NCBI GenBank assembly: GCA_023389275.1
Contig: JAEWEN010000119.1
Span: forward strand, 1 to 42,019
Length of the DNA stretch: 42,019 nucleotides
Reading direction: 5' to 3'
Origin: Bacillota bacterium
GTDB lineage: Bacteria; Bacillota; Clostridia; Clostridiales; Caloramatoraceae
The notes under the pieces were generated by a model, which saw only the letters and a program-made list of their open reading frames with translations, searched no databases and was not told the DNA's origin. Of this stretch, positions 16,407 through 23,054 are shown one piece after another. The first letter of the stretch is position 1, and each line of letters opens with the position of its first letter. The translations under genes were made by a program, and so were the position numbers.

Positions 16407-16428
16407 TTTTTTGATCCCCATCAAAAAA
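16407..16428. promoter_or_regulatory. Perfect 9-bp inverted repeat in the pta leader, possible operator
   Basis: TTTTTTGAT (16407-16415) and ATCAAAAAA (16420-16428) flank four C. A TATAAT for pta on the minus strand lies at 16442-16447, so the repeat would span about +7 to +28, where a bound repressor would block RNA polymerase. It has no following T run on the minus strand and so is not a good terminator. It does not match the CcpA or Rex consensus I know. Confidence 0.4.
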
Positions 16429-16525
16429 TCTTCGCAATATTATTATAACTATATTTAGGTAAAAACTCTATAGTTATTTATAATACTTTGTATTATTTTT
16501 AACATATTTTTCTTTCAATAAGTAT

Positions 16526-16554
16526 TTTACTTTATTTTTTCTATAATATGTTAT
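16526..16554 (+). promoter_or_regulatory. Weak sigma-A promoter candidate for tmcAL
   Basis: TTTACT (16526-16531), 17 bp, TGTTAT (16549-16554), each 4 of 6 to consensus. The surrounding 230-bp divergent gap is very AT-rich, so chance matches are easy. Confidence 0.3.
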
Positions 16555-16598
16555 AGTATATTTTCTATATATAATTTTATTTTAAGGAGCATTGTATT

Positions 16599-17804
16599 AT
16601 GAAGGTTTCAGGTATTGTTGTTGAATACAACCCTATGCACAACGGGCATATTTATCATATAGAAAAAACAAAAGAATTAACTTCATGTACTCATTTAATT
16701 GCTGTTATGAGTGGAAACTTTGTACAACGAGGAGAACCATCCATTGTTAATAAATGGACGAAGTGTAAAATGGCTCTAAACAATGGTGTAGACCTTGTTA
16801 TTGAACTACCATTTATAAACAGTATATCTAGTGCAGAAGGATTTTGTTATTCTGCTGTAAAAATTCTTGATTCTTTAAATATTGTTGATAACATTTGTTT
16901 TGGTAGTGAGGAAGGTTCTATTGATAAATTAAAAATAGTTGCAAATATACTTAACTCAGAACCTTTAGAATATAAAAATTTATTAAATAAAAATCTAAAA
17001 AAAGGGCTATCATATCCTAAATCTAGGCAAATATCTCTTAATGAATATATTAAAAATTATATGGATATAGATATTGATTTAAATATTCTTTCACATTCAA
17101 ATAATATTTTATCAATAGAGTACTTAAAAGCACTACTTAAACTTAATAGCAAAATTAACCCTATAACTATTCAAAGAATAAATAATAACTATAATGAAAT
17201 AAACTTAACAGGTGAAATATCTAGTGCAACATCTATTCGCGAAAATATAGTAAATCCTAAAAGCATAAAAGATTCTATGCCTAATATTAATTATAATTTA
17301 TTATTAAATGACATAGAAAATAAGCTTTCCCCAATAAGTATAAATAATTTTTCTAATATTATACTTTATAAACTTCGTGAAAGCTCTATTGAGTATATAG
17401 CCTCTCTTGTTGATGTGTCTGAGGGTCTAGAATATAAAATTAAGAAAAACAGTGAAGACACTTCAAACATAAATGACTTAATAAACAGTTTATGTAGTAA
17501 AAGATATCCTAAAACTCGTATTCAAAGAATACTTTTATATTCATTGTTTGGAATTACAAAAGATGTTTATAAAAAGTATTTTGAGCCTAATTATATAAGG
17601 GTTCTTGGATTTAATGAAAAGGGACGTGAAATTTTAAGTAAAATTAAAAAAAGTTCTATTCCTATTATATCTATGCCAAGTTCAAAAGACTTAGATATTT
17701 TAAAATATGATGTACTGGCAACGGATATTTATTCACTTGCATATTCTAATAATGATTTTAAAACAGGAAAAAAAGATCTAAAAACTCCGCCTATTATATT
17801 ATAA
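16599..17804 (+). CDS. tmcAL: tRNA(Met) cytidine acetate ligase TmcAL (YlbM)
   Basis: TmcAL forms N4-acetylcytidine at the wobble position of elongator tRNA-Met from acetate and ATP. The 401-aa product has the nucleotidyltransferase HIGH-type motif HNGH (14-17, in VVEYNPMHNGHIYH) and the conserved MSGNFVQRGEPSIVNKWTK. Length agrees with YlbM. The ATG has an AAGGAG site. It is divergent from pta-ackA, whose product acetate is its substrate; the link is suggestive only. ylbJ follows on the same strand behind its own sporulation-type promoter. Confidence 0.95.
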   Translation: MKVSGIVVEYNPMHNGHIYHIEKTKELTSCTHLIAVMSGNFVQRGEPSIVNKWTKCKMALNNGVDLVIELPFINSISSAEGFCYSAVKILDSLNIVDNICFGSEEGSIDKLKIVANILNSEPLEYKNLLNKNLKKGLSYPKSRQISLNEYIKNYMDIDIDLNILSHSNNILSIEYLKALLKLNSKINPITIQRINNNYNEINLTGEISSATSIRENIVNPKSIKDSMPNINYNLLLNDIENKLSPISINNFSNIILYKLRESSIEYIASLVDVSEGLEYKIKKNSEDTSNINDLINSLCSKRYPKTRIQRILLYSLFGITKDVYKKYFEPNYIRVLGFNEKGREILSKIKKSSIPIISMPSSKDLDILKYDVLATDIYSLAYSNNDFKTGKKDLKTPPIIL

Positions 17805-17808
17805 TTTT

Positions 17809-17837
17809 TCATATAAAAACTACTCCAATCATAAATA
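17809..17837 (+). promoter_or_regulatory. Sigma-E-like promoter for ylbJ
   Basis: TCATATA (17809-17815) matches 6 of 7 positions of the sigma-E -35 pattern KMATATT. After exactly 14 bp CATAAATA (17830-17837) matches 6 of 8 of CATACAHT. It starts 5 bp after the tmcAL stop. ylbJ is sigma-E controlled in Bacillus subtilis, which supports the call. Confidence 0.5.
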
Positions 17838-17864
17838 TATAAAAAGTATGATCTAGGAGGACAT

Positions 17865-19037
17865 ATGGAAATATTTTTTACTATATGTATTATATTTTTA
17901 GTTTTACTTTATCAAGTTAAAAAATATAAAGGTTTAAGTATAACTTGTTTTCTTGTTTTACTATTAACTCTTTTAATAATTTTTCCATCATCAGCCTTAG
18001 CTGCAGCAAAGGAAGGAATTAATTTATGGCTTTTTATTGTAGTTCCTTCTCTTCTTCCATTTTTCATTATAAATGATATGCTTTCTTCTCTTAAGGTGCC
18101 TGAAAATATTAGTACCTTATTTTCTCCACTAGTTAGAAAAGTTTTTAAAACATCTGGATATGGAGCATATGTATTTATAATGAGTATATTTGCTGGATAT
18201 CCCTCTGGAGCTAAAATAGTAGCAAATTTACTTGAGGAAAATAAAATATCTAAATCTGAAGGGGAAAAAATATTAACCTTTAGTAGCACATCAGGACCAC
18301 TTTTTATAATAGGTGCTGTAGGATCTGGTATGCTAAATAACCCTACACTAGGATACATATTATTTATATCCCATATATTAGGAGCTATTATAAATGGCGT
18401 TTTTTCAAGACCATTTTTTAAAGAAAGCTTTATAGGTGTAAGTACTAAAAAAAGTTTAAAGTTTCATACTCCTTCTGAGGATATAATATTAAAAGGAATT
18501 AAAAGTTCTCTTGTAACATGTGGATATATAGGAGGATATATTATTTTTTTCTGTGTTATTTTACAGCTTATTAAAAATATAAATCTTTTAAACTATATTT
18601 CAATATTTTTATTAAATATAAAAGTAATTCCACCTGATGCTGTTCATTCTATAGTATTGTTTTTAGAATCTCTTATTGAGGTTTCATATGGAAGTAAAAT
18701 TATATCCTTATCTGCTGTAAGTATTGAAATAAAACTTATGCTACTTAGCTTTTTAATTGCATTTAGTGGATTTGCAGTAATTGGTCAAGTTTCTGGTATT
18801 TTATCTTCTTTTAAATTAAATATTAAAAAGTACATAACATTTAAAATAACACATGGTATATTTTCCTCAATTATATGTTTTGTTATATTAAAATTTAATA
18901 TTTTTTCTATAGAAACTATAAATACAAATATTTATGTGAAAAACATTTCACTTGGGTATTATTTAATTTTATTTTTAATAACAATACTTATATTTAATTC
19001 TATAGGGTTTTTTATAAAAAAAATAAAAACTAACTAG
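17865..19037 (+). CDS. ylbJ: Sporulation integral membrane protein YlbJ
   Basis: YlbJ is a mother-cell membrane protein of the nucleoside-transporter Gate (SpoVAD/SpmA-type) superfamily, required for heat-resistant spores in Bacillus. The 390-aa product has about eight to ten hydrophobic segments, beginning with two near the N-terminus, and the characteristic FAGYPSGAKIVANLLEE loop at about 115-131. Length fits. It has a GGAGG site 4 nt before the ATG and a sigma-E-like promoter. Its last codons form part of the terminator shared with convergent coaD. Confidence 0.92.
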   Translation: MEIFFTICIIFLVLLYQVKKYKGLSITCFLVLLLTLLIIFPSSALAAAKEGINLWLFIVVPSLLPFFIINDMLSSLKVPENISTLFSPLVRKVFKTSGYGAYVFIMSIFAGYPSGAKIVANLLEENKISKSEGEKILTFSSTSGPLFIIGAVGSGMLNNPTLGYILFISHILGAIINGVFSRPFFKESFIGVSTKKSLKFHTPSEDIILKGIKSSLVTCGYIGGYIIFFCVILQLIKNINLLNYISIFLLNIKVIPPDAVHSIVLFLESLIEVSYGSKIISLSAVSIEIKLMLLSFLIAFSGFAVIGQVSGILSSFKLNIKKYITFKITHGIFSSIICFVILKFNIFSIETINTNIYVKNISLGYYLILFLITILIFNSIGFFIKKIKTN

Positions 19038-19058
19038 TTTAAAATTAGTTAGTTTTTA
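19024..19058. terminator. Bidirectional terminator between ylbJ and coaD
   Basis: A perfect 13-bp stem, TAAAAACTAACTA (19024-19036) with TAGTTAGTTTTTA (19046-19058), around a 9-nt loop, serves both converging genes. The two stop codons lie inside it only 7 bp apart, and each arm encodes the last residues of one protein. Confidence 0.85.
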
Positions 19059-19533
19059 TTTTCTCATATATATCATTTAAAATTGATATTGGCACCAAAT
19101 CTTTTATATCTCCACCATATTGTGCTACTTGTTTTATAGCACTTGAGCTTAAATAAGAGTATTCTGTATTTGTCATCATAAAAAATGTTTCTACATTAGA
19201 AGCTAATTTTTTATTCATTAAAGCCATTTGAAACTCATATTCAAAATCTGATATAGCTCTAAGTCCTCTAACTATTACATTTGCTTTTTTAGTTTGTATA
19301 TAATTTACTAAAAGACCTTTAAAAGACTCTACTTCTATATTTTCTAAATGAGCTGTAGCTTTTTTAATAAGCTCTACTCTTTCATCTATAGAAAACAAAT
19401 GTGTTTTTTTATCAGGGTTTTCTAAAACAGCTACTATTACTTTACTAAAAATATTACACGATCTTTCTATAATATCTAAATGCCCATTTGTAATAGGATC
19501 AAAACTTCCAGGATAAACAGCAATTTTACTCAT
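19045..19533 (-). CDS. coaD: Phosphopantetheine adenylyltransferase
   Basis: CoaD transfers AMP from ATP to 4'-phosphopantetheine, the penultimate step of CoA synthesis. The 162-aa product has the start YPGSFDPITNGHLDIIER with the TNGH motif (15-18), the conserved VRGLRAISDFEYEFQMALMN and the ISSS-type motif as YSYLSSSAIKQVA. Length is normal. It overlaps rsmD by 8 bp, the conserved rsmD-coaD pair. Its product feeds ACP and fatty acid chemistry elsewhere in this window. Confidence 0.98.
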   Translation of the reverse strand: MSKIAVYPGSFDPITNGHLDIIERSCNIFSKVIVAVLENPDKKTHLFSIDERVELIKKATAHLENIEVESFKGLLVNYIQTKKANVIVRGLRAISDFEYEFQMALMNKKLASNVETFFMMTNTEYSYLSSSAIKQVAQYGGDIKDLVPISILNDIYEKIKTN

Positions 19534-20089
19534 TAGTAAACTCCCTTTCCCAAAAAGCTATTCTTACCCTTCCATACTTTTGTACTCTATAAATTCTAAA
19601 GTCTCCCACTTTTTCAGGAACATTGTCTATACCATCAAATTCACTTACTATTAAAGCATCATTTGTAGCTAAATTTAATTTACTTATTTTTTCTATAGAT
19701 TTTTCTACATAACCTTTTCCATAAGGTGGATCTAAAAATATTAAATCAAATTTTTTTCCTTGCTTTGAAAGATCATCTAATACTGAAAAGCTATCTTTAT
19801 TATAAAAAATTGCTTTTTCCTTAAAGTTTAAAGTTTCTATATTATCCTTTAAAATATCAAATGTTTTTTTATTTTGTTCAACAAATACACAACTTTCACT
19901 ACCTCTACTTAAACACTCTAGTCCCAAATTTCCTGTACCTGCAAAAAGATCTAGTACATTAGCATCAAACACATATTTAAGTATTATATTAAATAAAGAC
20001 TCTTTTACCCTATCTGTTGTAGGTCTTGTATCAAGTCCTTCTGGTGTTTTTAATTTTCTACCTTTTGCACTTCCTGATATAATTCTCAT
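19526..20089 (-). CDS. rsmD: 16S rRNA (guanine(966)-N2)-methyltransferase RsmD
   Basis: RsmD methylates G966 of 16S rRNA. The 187-aa product begins MRIISGSAKGRKLKTPEG and carries RPTTDRVKESLFNI, the SAM-binding VLDLFAGTGNLGLECLSRG and the catalytic DPPYGKG motif. Length is normal. It is the first gene of rsmD-coaD, with an AGGAGG site. It lies downstream of the SASP terminator and has no clear -35/-10 pair, so its promoter is uncertain. Confidence 0.97.
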   Translation of the reverse strand: MRIISGSAKGRKLKTPEGLDTRPTTDRVKESLFNIILKYVFDANVLDLFAGTGNLGLECLSRGSESCVFVEQNKKTFDILKDNIETLNFKEKAIFYNKDSFSVLDDLSKQGKKFDLIFLDPPYGKGYVEKSIEKISKLNLATNDALIVSEFDGIDNVPEKVGDFRIYRVQKYGRVRIAFWEREFTNE

Positions 20090-20146
20090 TTATCTTCCTC
20101 CTAACATAAAAATATTTTATCACTTTTTATGTAAATGTTACAGCTA

Positions 20147-20206
20147 AATAAATAAAAAAGAAAAGGAATAGAAATTTCTTCCTAATCCTTTTCTTTTTTA
20201 TTTATT
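20147..20206 (-). terminator. Long terminator hairpin after the first SASP gene
   Basis: A perfect 21-bp stem (20147-20167 with 20186-20206; core AAAAAAGAAAAGGA/TCCTTTTCTTTTTT) has an inner GAAATTTC palindrome (20171-20178). It lies about 20 bp after the SASP stop codon and should isolate the spore gene from rsmD. Confidence 0.75.
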
Positions 20207-20228
20207 AATTTATTTTATAAGCTAAAAT

Positions 20229-20447
20229 CTATTTTCCAGCTAATCCTTTTTCGTAAGCTTCAACCATTTTCTTAACCATAGTTCCACCTACATATCCGTT
20301 TTGTCTTGAAGTTAAAGTTCCTTTGTCTATTTGTGCGTAGTTTGAAAGTCCAAGCTCATTTGCAACTTCGTATTTAAATTGGTCTAATCCTGATTTAGCT
20401 TCTGCTACTAGTACTTGATTTCTTCCTGTTTTATTGTTTGTGCTCAT
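20229..20447 (-). CDS. Small acid-soluble spore protein, alpha/beta type (copy 1)
   Basis: Alpha/beta SASPs coat spore DNA, protecting it from UV and heat, and are degraded by the protease GPR at germination. The 72-aa product has the GPR cleavage region FKYEVANELG and the conserved second helix LTSRQNGYVGGTMVKKMVEAYEKGLAGK (split here: LTSRQNGYVGG, then TMVKKMVEAYE). Start is the ATG at 20447 behind AGGAGGTG; an in-frame GTG three codons earlier is part of that site. A forespore-type promoter motif lies upstream and a long terminator downstream. It is a tandem paralogue of the gene at 20649. Confidence 0.96.
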   Translation of the reverse strand: MSTNNKTGRNQVLVAEAKSGLDQFKYEVANELGLSNYAQIDKGTLTSRQNGYVGGTMVKKMVEAYEKGLAGK

Positions 20448-20500
20448 GTGAGGCACCTCCTAAGTTAATTATTTTTCAAAGACTGTTTTGTCTTTGTTAA

Positions 20501-20532
20501 TATTAATTTACCCAGTATAGATTTTTATATTC
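20501..20532 (-). promoter_or_regulatory. Forespore (sigma-F/G-type) promoter of SASP copy 1
   Basis: On the minus strand GAATA (20528-20532), 15 bp, then GGTAAATTAATA (20501-20512), preceded by another G. The same 13-bp GGGTAAATTAATA lies before the second SASP gene with a GNWTA box at identical distance. The layout resembles the sigma-F/sigma-G pattern (GYWTA or GNATR, then a GG/CAT-type -10) but is not an exact match. Confidence 0.5.
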
Positions 20533-20603
20533 AACATTTTTCTGTTTTTTTCTGTGTAAAATTTGACATTTTTAGTTTTATTAAGTGTTTATATTTCAAA
20601 AAG

Positions 20604-20633
20604 TTAAGGAGTATGAATATTCATACTCCTTAA
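20604..20633 (-). terminator. Terminator of SASP copy 2 (perfect 30-bp palindrome)
   Basis: TTAAGGAGTATGAAT (20604-20618) is followed directly by its exact complement (20619-20633). On the minus strand it ends in C and five T. It lies 15 bp after the SASP stop codon. The embedded AGGAG is probably incidental. Confidence 0.8.
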
Positions 20634-20648
20634 TTTTTTATATTAAAT

Positions 20649-20852
20649 TTATTTTCCAGCTAATCCTCTTTCGTAAGCTTCAACCATTTTCTTAACCATA
20701 GTTCCACCTACATATCCATTTTGTCTTGAGGTTAAATTACCTTTATCTATACTATCATAGTTAGGTATTCCTAGCTCATTTGCAACTTCCACTTTAAATT
20801 GGTTTAAACCATATTTTGCTTCAGGTATTAGTACTTTATTTGTATTTGCCAT
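20649..20852 (-). CDS. Small acid-soluble spore protein, alpha/beta type (copy 2)
   Basis: A DNA-binding spore protein closely related to the copy at 20229. The 67-aa product has the GPR site region FKVEVANELG and the same C-terminal helix LTSRQNGYVGG-TMVKKMVEAYERGL; the copies differ mainly in the first 15 residues and around residue 35. Start is the ATG at 20852 (MANTNK) with AGGAGGTG; the upstream in-frame GTG belongs to that site. It has its own copy of the forespore-type promoter motif and its own terminator, so the pair is two separate units and not an operon. Confidence 0.96.
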   Translation of the reverse strand: MANTNKVLIPEAKYGLNQFKVEVANELGIPNYDSIDKGNLTSRQNGYVGGTMVKKMVEAYERGLAGK

Positions 20853-20880
20853 TTTAAGCACCTCCTAATTGTGTTTGCAG

Positions 20881-20912
20881 TATTAATTTACCCTAAAATT
20901 CGACTTTTAAAC
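20881..20912 (-). promoter_or_regulatory. Forespore (sigma-F/G-type) promoter of SASP copy 2
   Basis: On the minus strand GTTTA (20908-20912), 15 bp, then GGTAAATTAATA (20881-20892). Box spacing and the 13-bp downstream box are the same as for copy 1, although the intervening sequence differs. This supports function and not just recent duplication. Confidence 0.5.
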
Positions 20913-20947
20913 AAGGAAGTTTTAAGCTTAAAAGGCATTTTTTATTT

Positions 20948-22978
20948 TTAATTAAAAGAATTTATATCTACTTCTTCTAAATATCTTTTCCTTACTTCAC
21001 TTAAAAGATCTTCATACTTTTCATTTGATTTTTCTTCAATAATGTTTTTTGCAATATCCCTTGTTAATTTTAATATTTTTATATCTTTAAATATATCTGC
21101 TACTTTAAATTGAAATATTCCATGTTGTCTTGTTCCAAAAAACTCTCCAAACCCTCTAAGCTGCATATCTTTTTCTGCAACTACAAAACCATCTGTAGTT
21201 GATGTCATAATCTTCATTCTTTCTTTTGATTCTTTTGCTTTAGAATCTGAAGAAAGTATACAGTATGATTTATATTCTCCACGTCCTACTCTTCCACGAA
21301 GCTGATGAAGTTGTGATAGTCCAAATCTTTCTGCATTTTCTATATACATAACAGAAGCATTAGGAACATTTACTCCTACTTCTATAACAGTTGTTGAAAC
21401 TAAAACTTGTATATTACCATTTTTAAATTCTAACATTACACTATCTTTATCTTTTTGCTTCATTTTTCCGTGTAAAAGACCTAGTGAGTAATTTTTTAAA
21501 TATGTATTTTCAAGTTCCTCTATCATTTCTGTAGCAGATTTTAAATCAAGCTTTTCTGATTCCTCAACTAAAGGACATACTATATAACATTGTCTTCCTT
21601 TGTTAATTTCTTTTTTTATAAAATTAAATGCTCTTTCTTTTTTATTTGAATCTATATAGTATGTTTCTATTTCTTGTCTTCCTGGTGGAAGTTCATCTAT
21701 TATTGATATATCCATGTCTCCATACATAAATATAGCAAGTGTTCTAGGAATAGGAGTTGCTGTCATAACTAAAACATGTGGATTTTTTCCTTTACTTACT
21801 ATTTTAGCTCTTTGCCTTACTCCAAATCTATGTTGCTCATCTGTTATAACAAGAGCTAGATTTTTAAATTCAACATTATCTTCTATAAGAGCATGTGTAC
21901 CAACTAAAATATCTATTTCACCACTTTTTATTTTTTCAATAATTAATTGTTTTTGCTTTTTTGTTGTGCTACCTGTTATAAGTTCAACATTTATATTAAA
22001 TTCACTTAATGTTTTGCTTATAGATTCAAAATGCTGAAGTGCAAGTATTTCTGTTGGTGCCATCATAGCTGCTTGATACCCCATTTTGACAACATTAAAC
22101 ATTGCAATAATAGCAACCATAGTTTTTCCAGACCCTACATCTCCTTGTACTAATCTATTCATAGGAGTTTTAAGTTTCATATTTTCTAAAATTTCACGTA
22201 CAACCTTAGATTGTGCATTTGTTAAACTAAATGGTAGGCTTTCCTTTAATTTAACAAGCTCTTTTGATATTCCAATTGCTGTACCTTCTTTGTTATTACT
22301 TATTTCATCTCTTGCCATTAAAATTGATAGGTTTAAAAGTAATAATTCATTAAACTTAATTCTATTTTTAGCATTTTGTAATGCTTCCTTATTTTTAGGA
22401 TAATGTATATTTTCTATAGCATCTTTATATTCCATAAGACTATATTTTTTTAAAATATCTTTTGGTAAAAACTCTTTTACTATATCTTTATTTTTTAATG
22501 CTTCTTGAGTAATTTTTCTTATACTATTTTGAGTAATATTTTTGTTTAAACAATAAATAGGATATATTTCTCTAGTATCTTTTTCTAAGGCCTTATTATA
22601 CTGTATATCCTTCATTTCAACTTTTCCATTTTTTATTTCAACTTTTCCATATAAAAATACTTTTTCTCCTATTTGAAAAGTTTTATATATATAAGGCTGA
22701 TTAAACCAAACTCCTGTAACAAAATCATTTTCATTTTTAAAAACTATTTTTCCATATCCTTTATTTTTAGCAAATTTTTTATATGGATAAAATGCATAAA
22801 CTTCTCCTATAAATGCTGCCATTTCACCATTTATCATTTCACTTACTTTTTTATATTCTCCTCTAAACTCATATTCTCTTGGAAAGTAATTTAATACATC
22901 TTCTATTGTTTTTAAGTTTAAAGAATATAATGCTTTTGCAGTTTTTTCTCCTACTCCTTTAAGTTTATTAACCTCCAT
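20948..22978 (-). CDS. recG: ATP-dependent DNA helicase RecG
   Basis: RecG remodels stalled replication forks and branched recombination intermediates. The 676-aa product has an N-terminal OB-type wedge domain (from about 55), then helicase motifs: Walker A VQGDVGSGKTMVA, motif II as DEQH (TDEQHRFGVRQR), motif III MTATPIPRTLA, and the C-terminal VIEVGVNVPNASVM and QLRGRVGRGE. Length fits. It follows fakA after a terminator, the same yloV-recG order as in Bacillus but without sdaAB between them. Confidence 0.97.
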   Translation of the reverse strand: MEVNKLKGVGEKTAKALYSLNLKTIEDVLNYFPREYEFRGEYKKVSEMINGEMAAFIGEVYAFYPYKKFAKNKGYGKIVFKNENDFVTGVWFNQPYIYKTFQIGEKVFLYGKVEIKNGKVEMKDIQYNKALEKDTREIYPIYCLNKNITQNSIRKITQEALKNKDIVKEFLPKDILKKYSLMEYKDAIENIHYPKNKEALQNAKNRIKFNELLLLNLSILMARDEISNNKEGTAIGISKELVKLKESLPFSLTNAQSKVVREILENMKLKTPMNRLVQGDVGSGKTMVAIIAMFNVVKMGYQAAMMAPTEILALQHFESISKTLSEFNINVELITGSTTKKQKQLIIEKIKSGEIDILVGTHALIEDNVEFKNLALVITDEQHRFGVRQRAKIVSKGKNPHVLVMTATPIPRTLAIFMYGDMDISIIDELPPGRQEIETYYIDSNKKERAFNFIKKEINKGRQCYIVCPLVEESEKLDLKSATEMIEELENTYLKNYSLGLLHGKMKQKDKDSVMLEFKNGNIQVLVSTTVIEVGVNVPNASVMYIENAERFGLSQLHQLRGRVGRGEYKSYCILSSDSKAKESKERMKIMTSTTDGFVVAEKDMQLRGFGEFFGTRQHGIFQFKVADIFKDIKILKLTRDIAKNIIEEKSNEKYEDLLSEVRKRYLEEVDINSFN

Positions 22979-23001
22979 AATATCACCTTTTCATAAAAGA
23001 T

Positions 23002-23031
23002 TTAGGGTATACTTTAAAAAGCATACCCTAA
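23002..23031 (-). terminator. Terminator between fakA and recG
   Basis: TTAGGGTAT (23002-23010) pairs with ATACCCTAA (23023-23031), with weaker pairing inside. It lies after the fakA stop codon and 24 bp before the recG ATG, with T-rich sequence on both sides. recG may depend on readthrough. Confidence 0.6.
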
Positions 23032-23054
23032 TTTTATATTTTTACTTTAAAATT

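Noticed and set aside
17912..18358. Minus-strand open frame of 148 codons antisense to ylbJ
   Set aside because: ylbJ on the plus strand has a recognisable family motif, promoter and ribosome binding site; the reverse frame has none.
20920..20933. Palindrome TTTTAAGCTTAAAA just after recG
   Set aside because: No T run follows on the minus strand and there is no GC-rich stem, so I do not call it a terminator.
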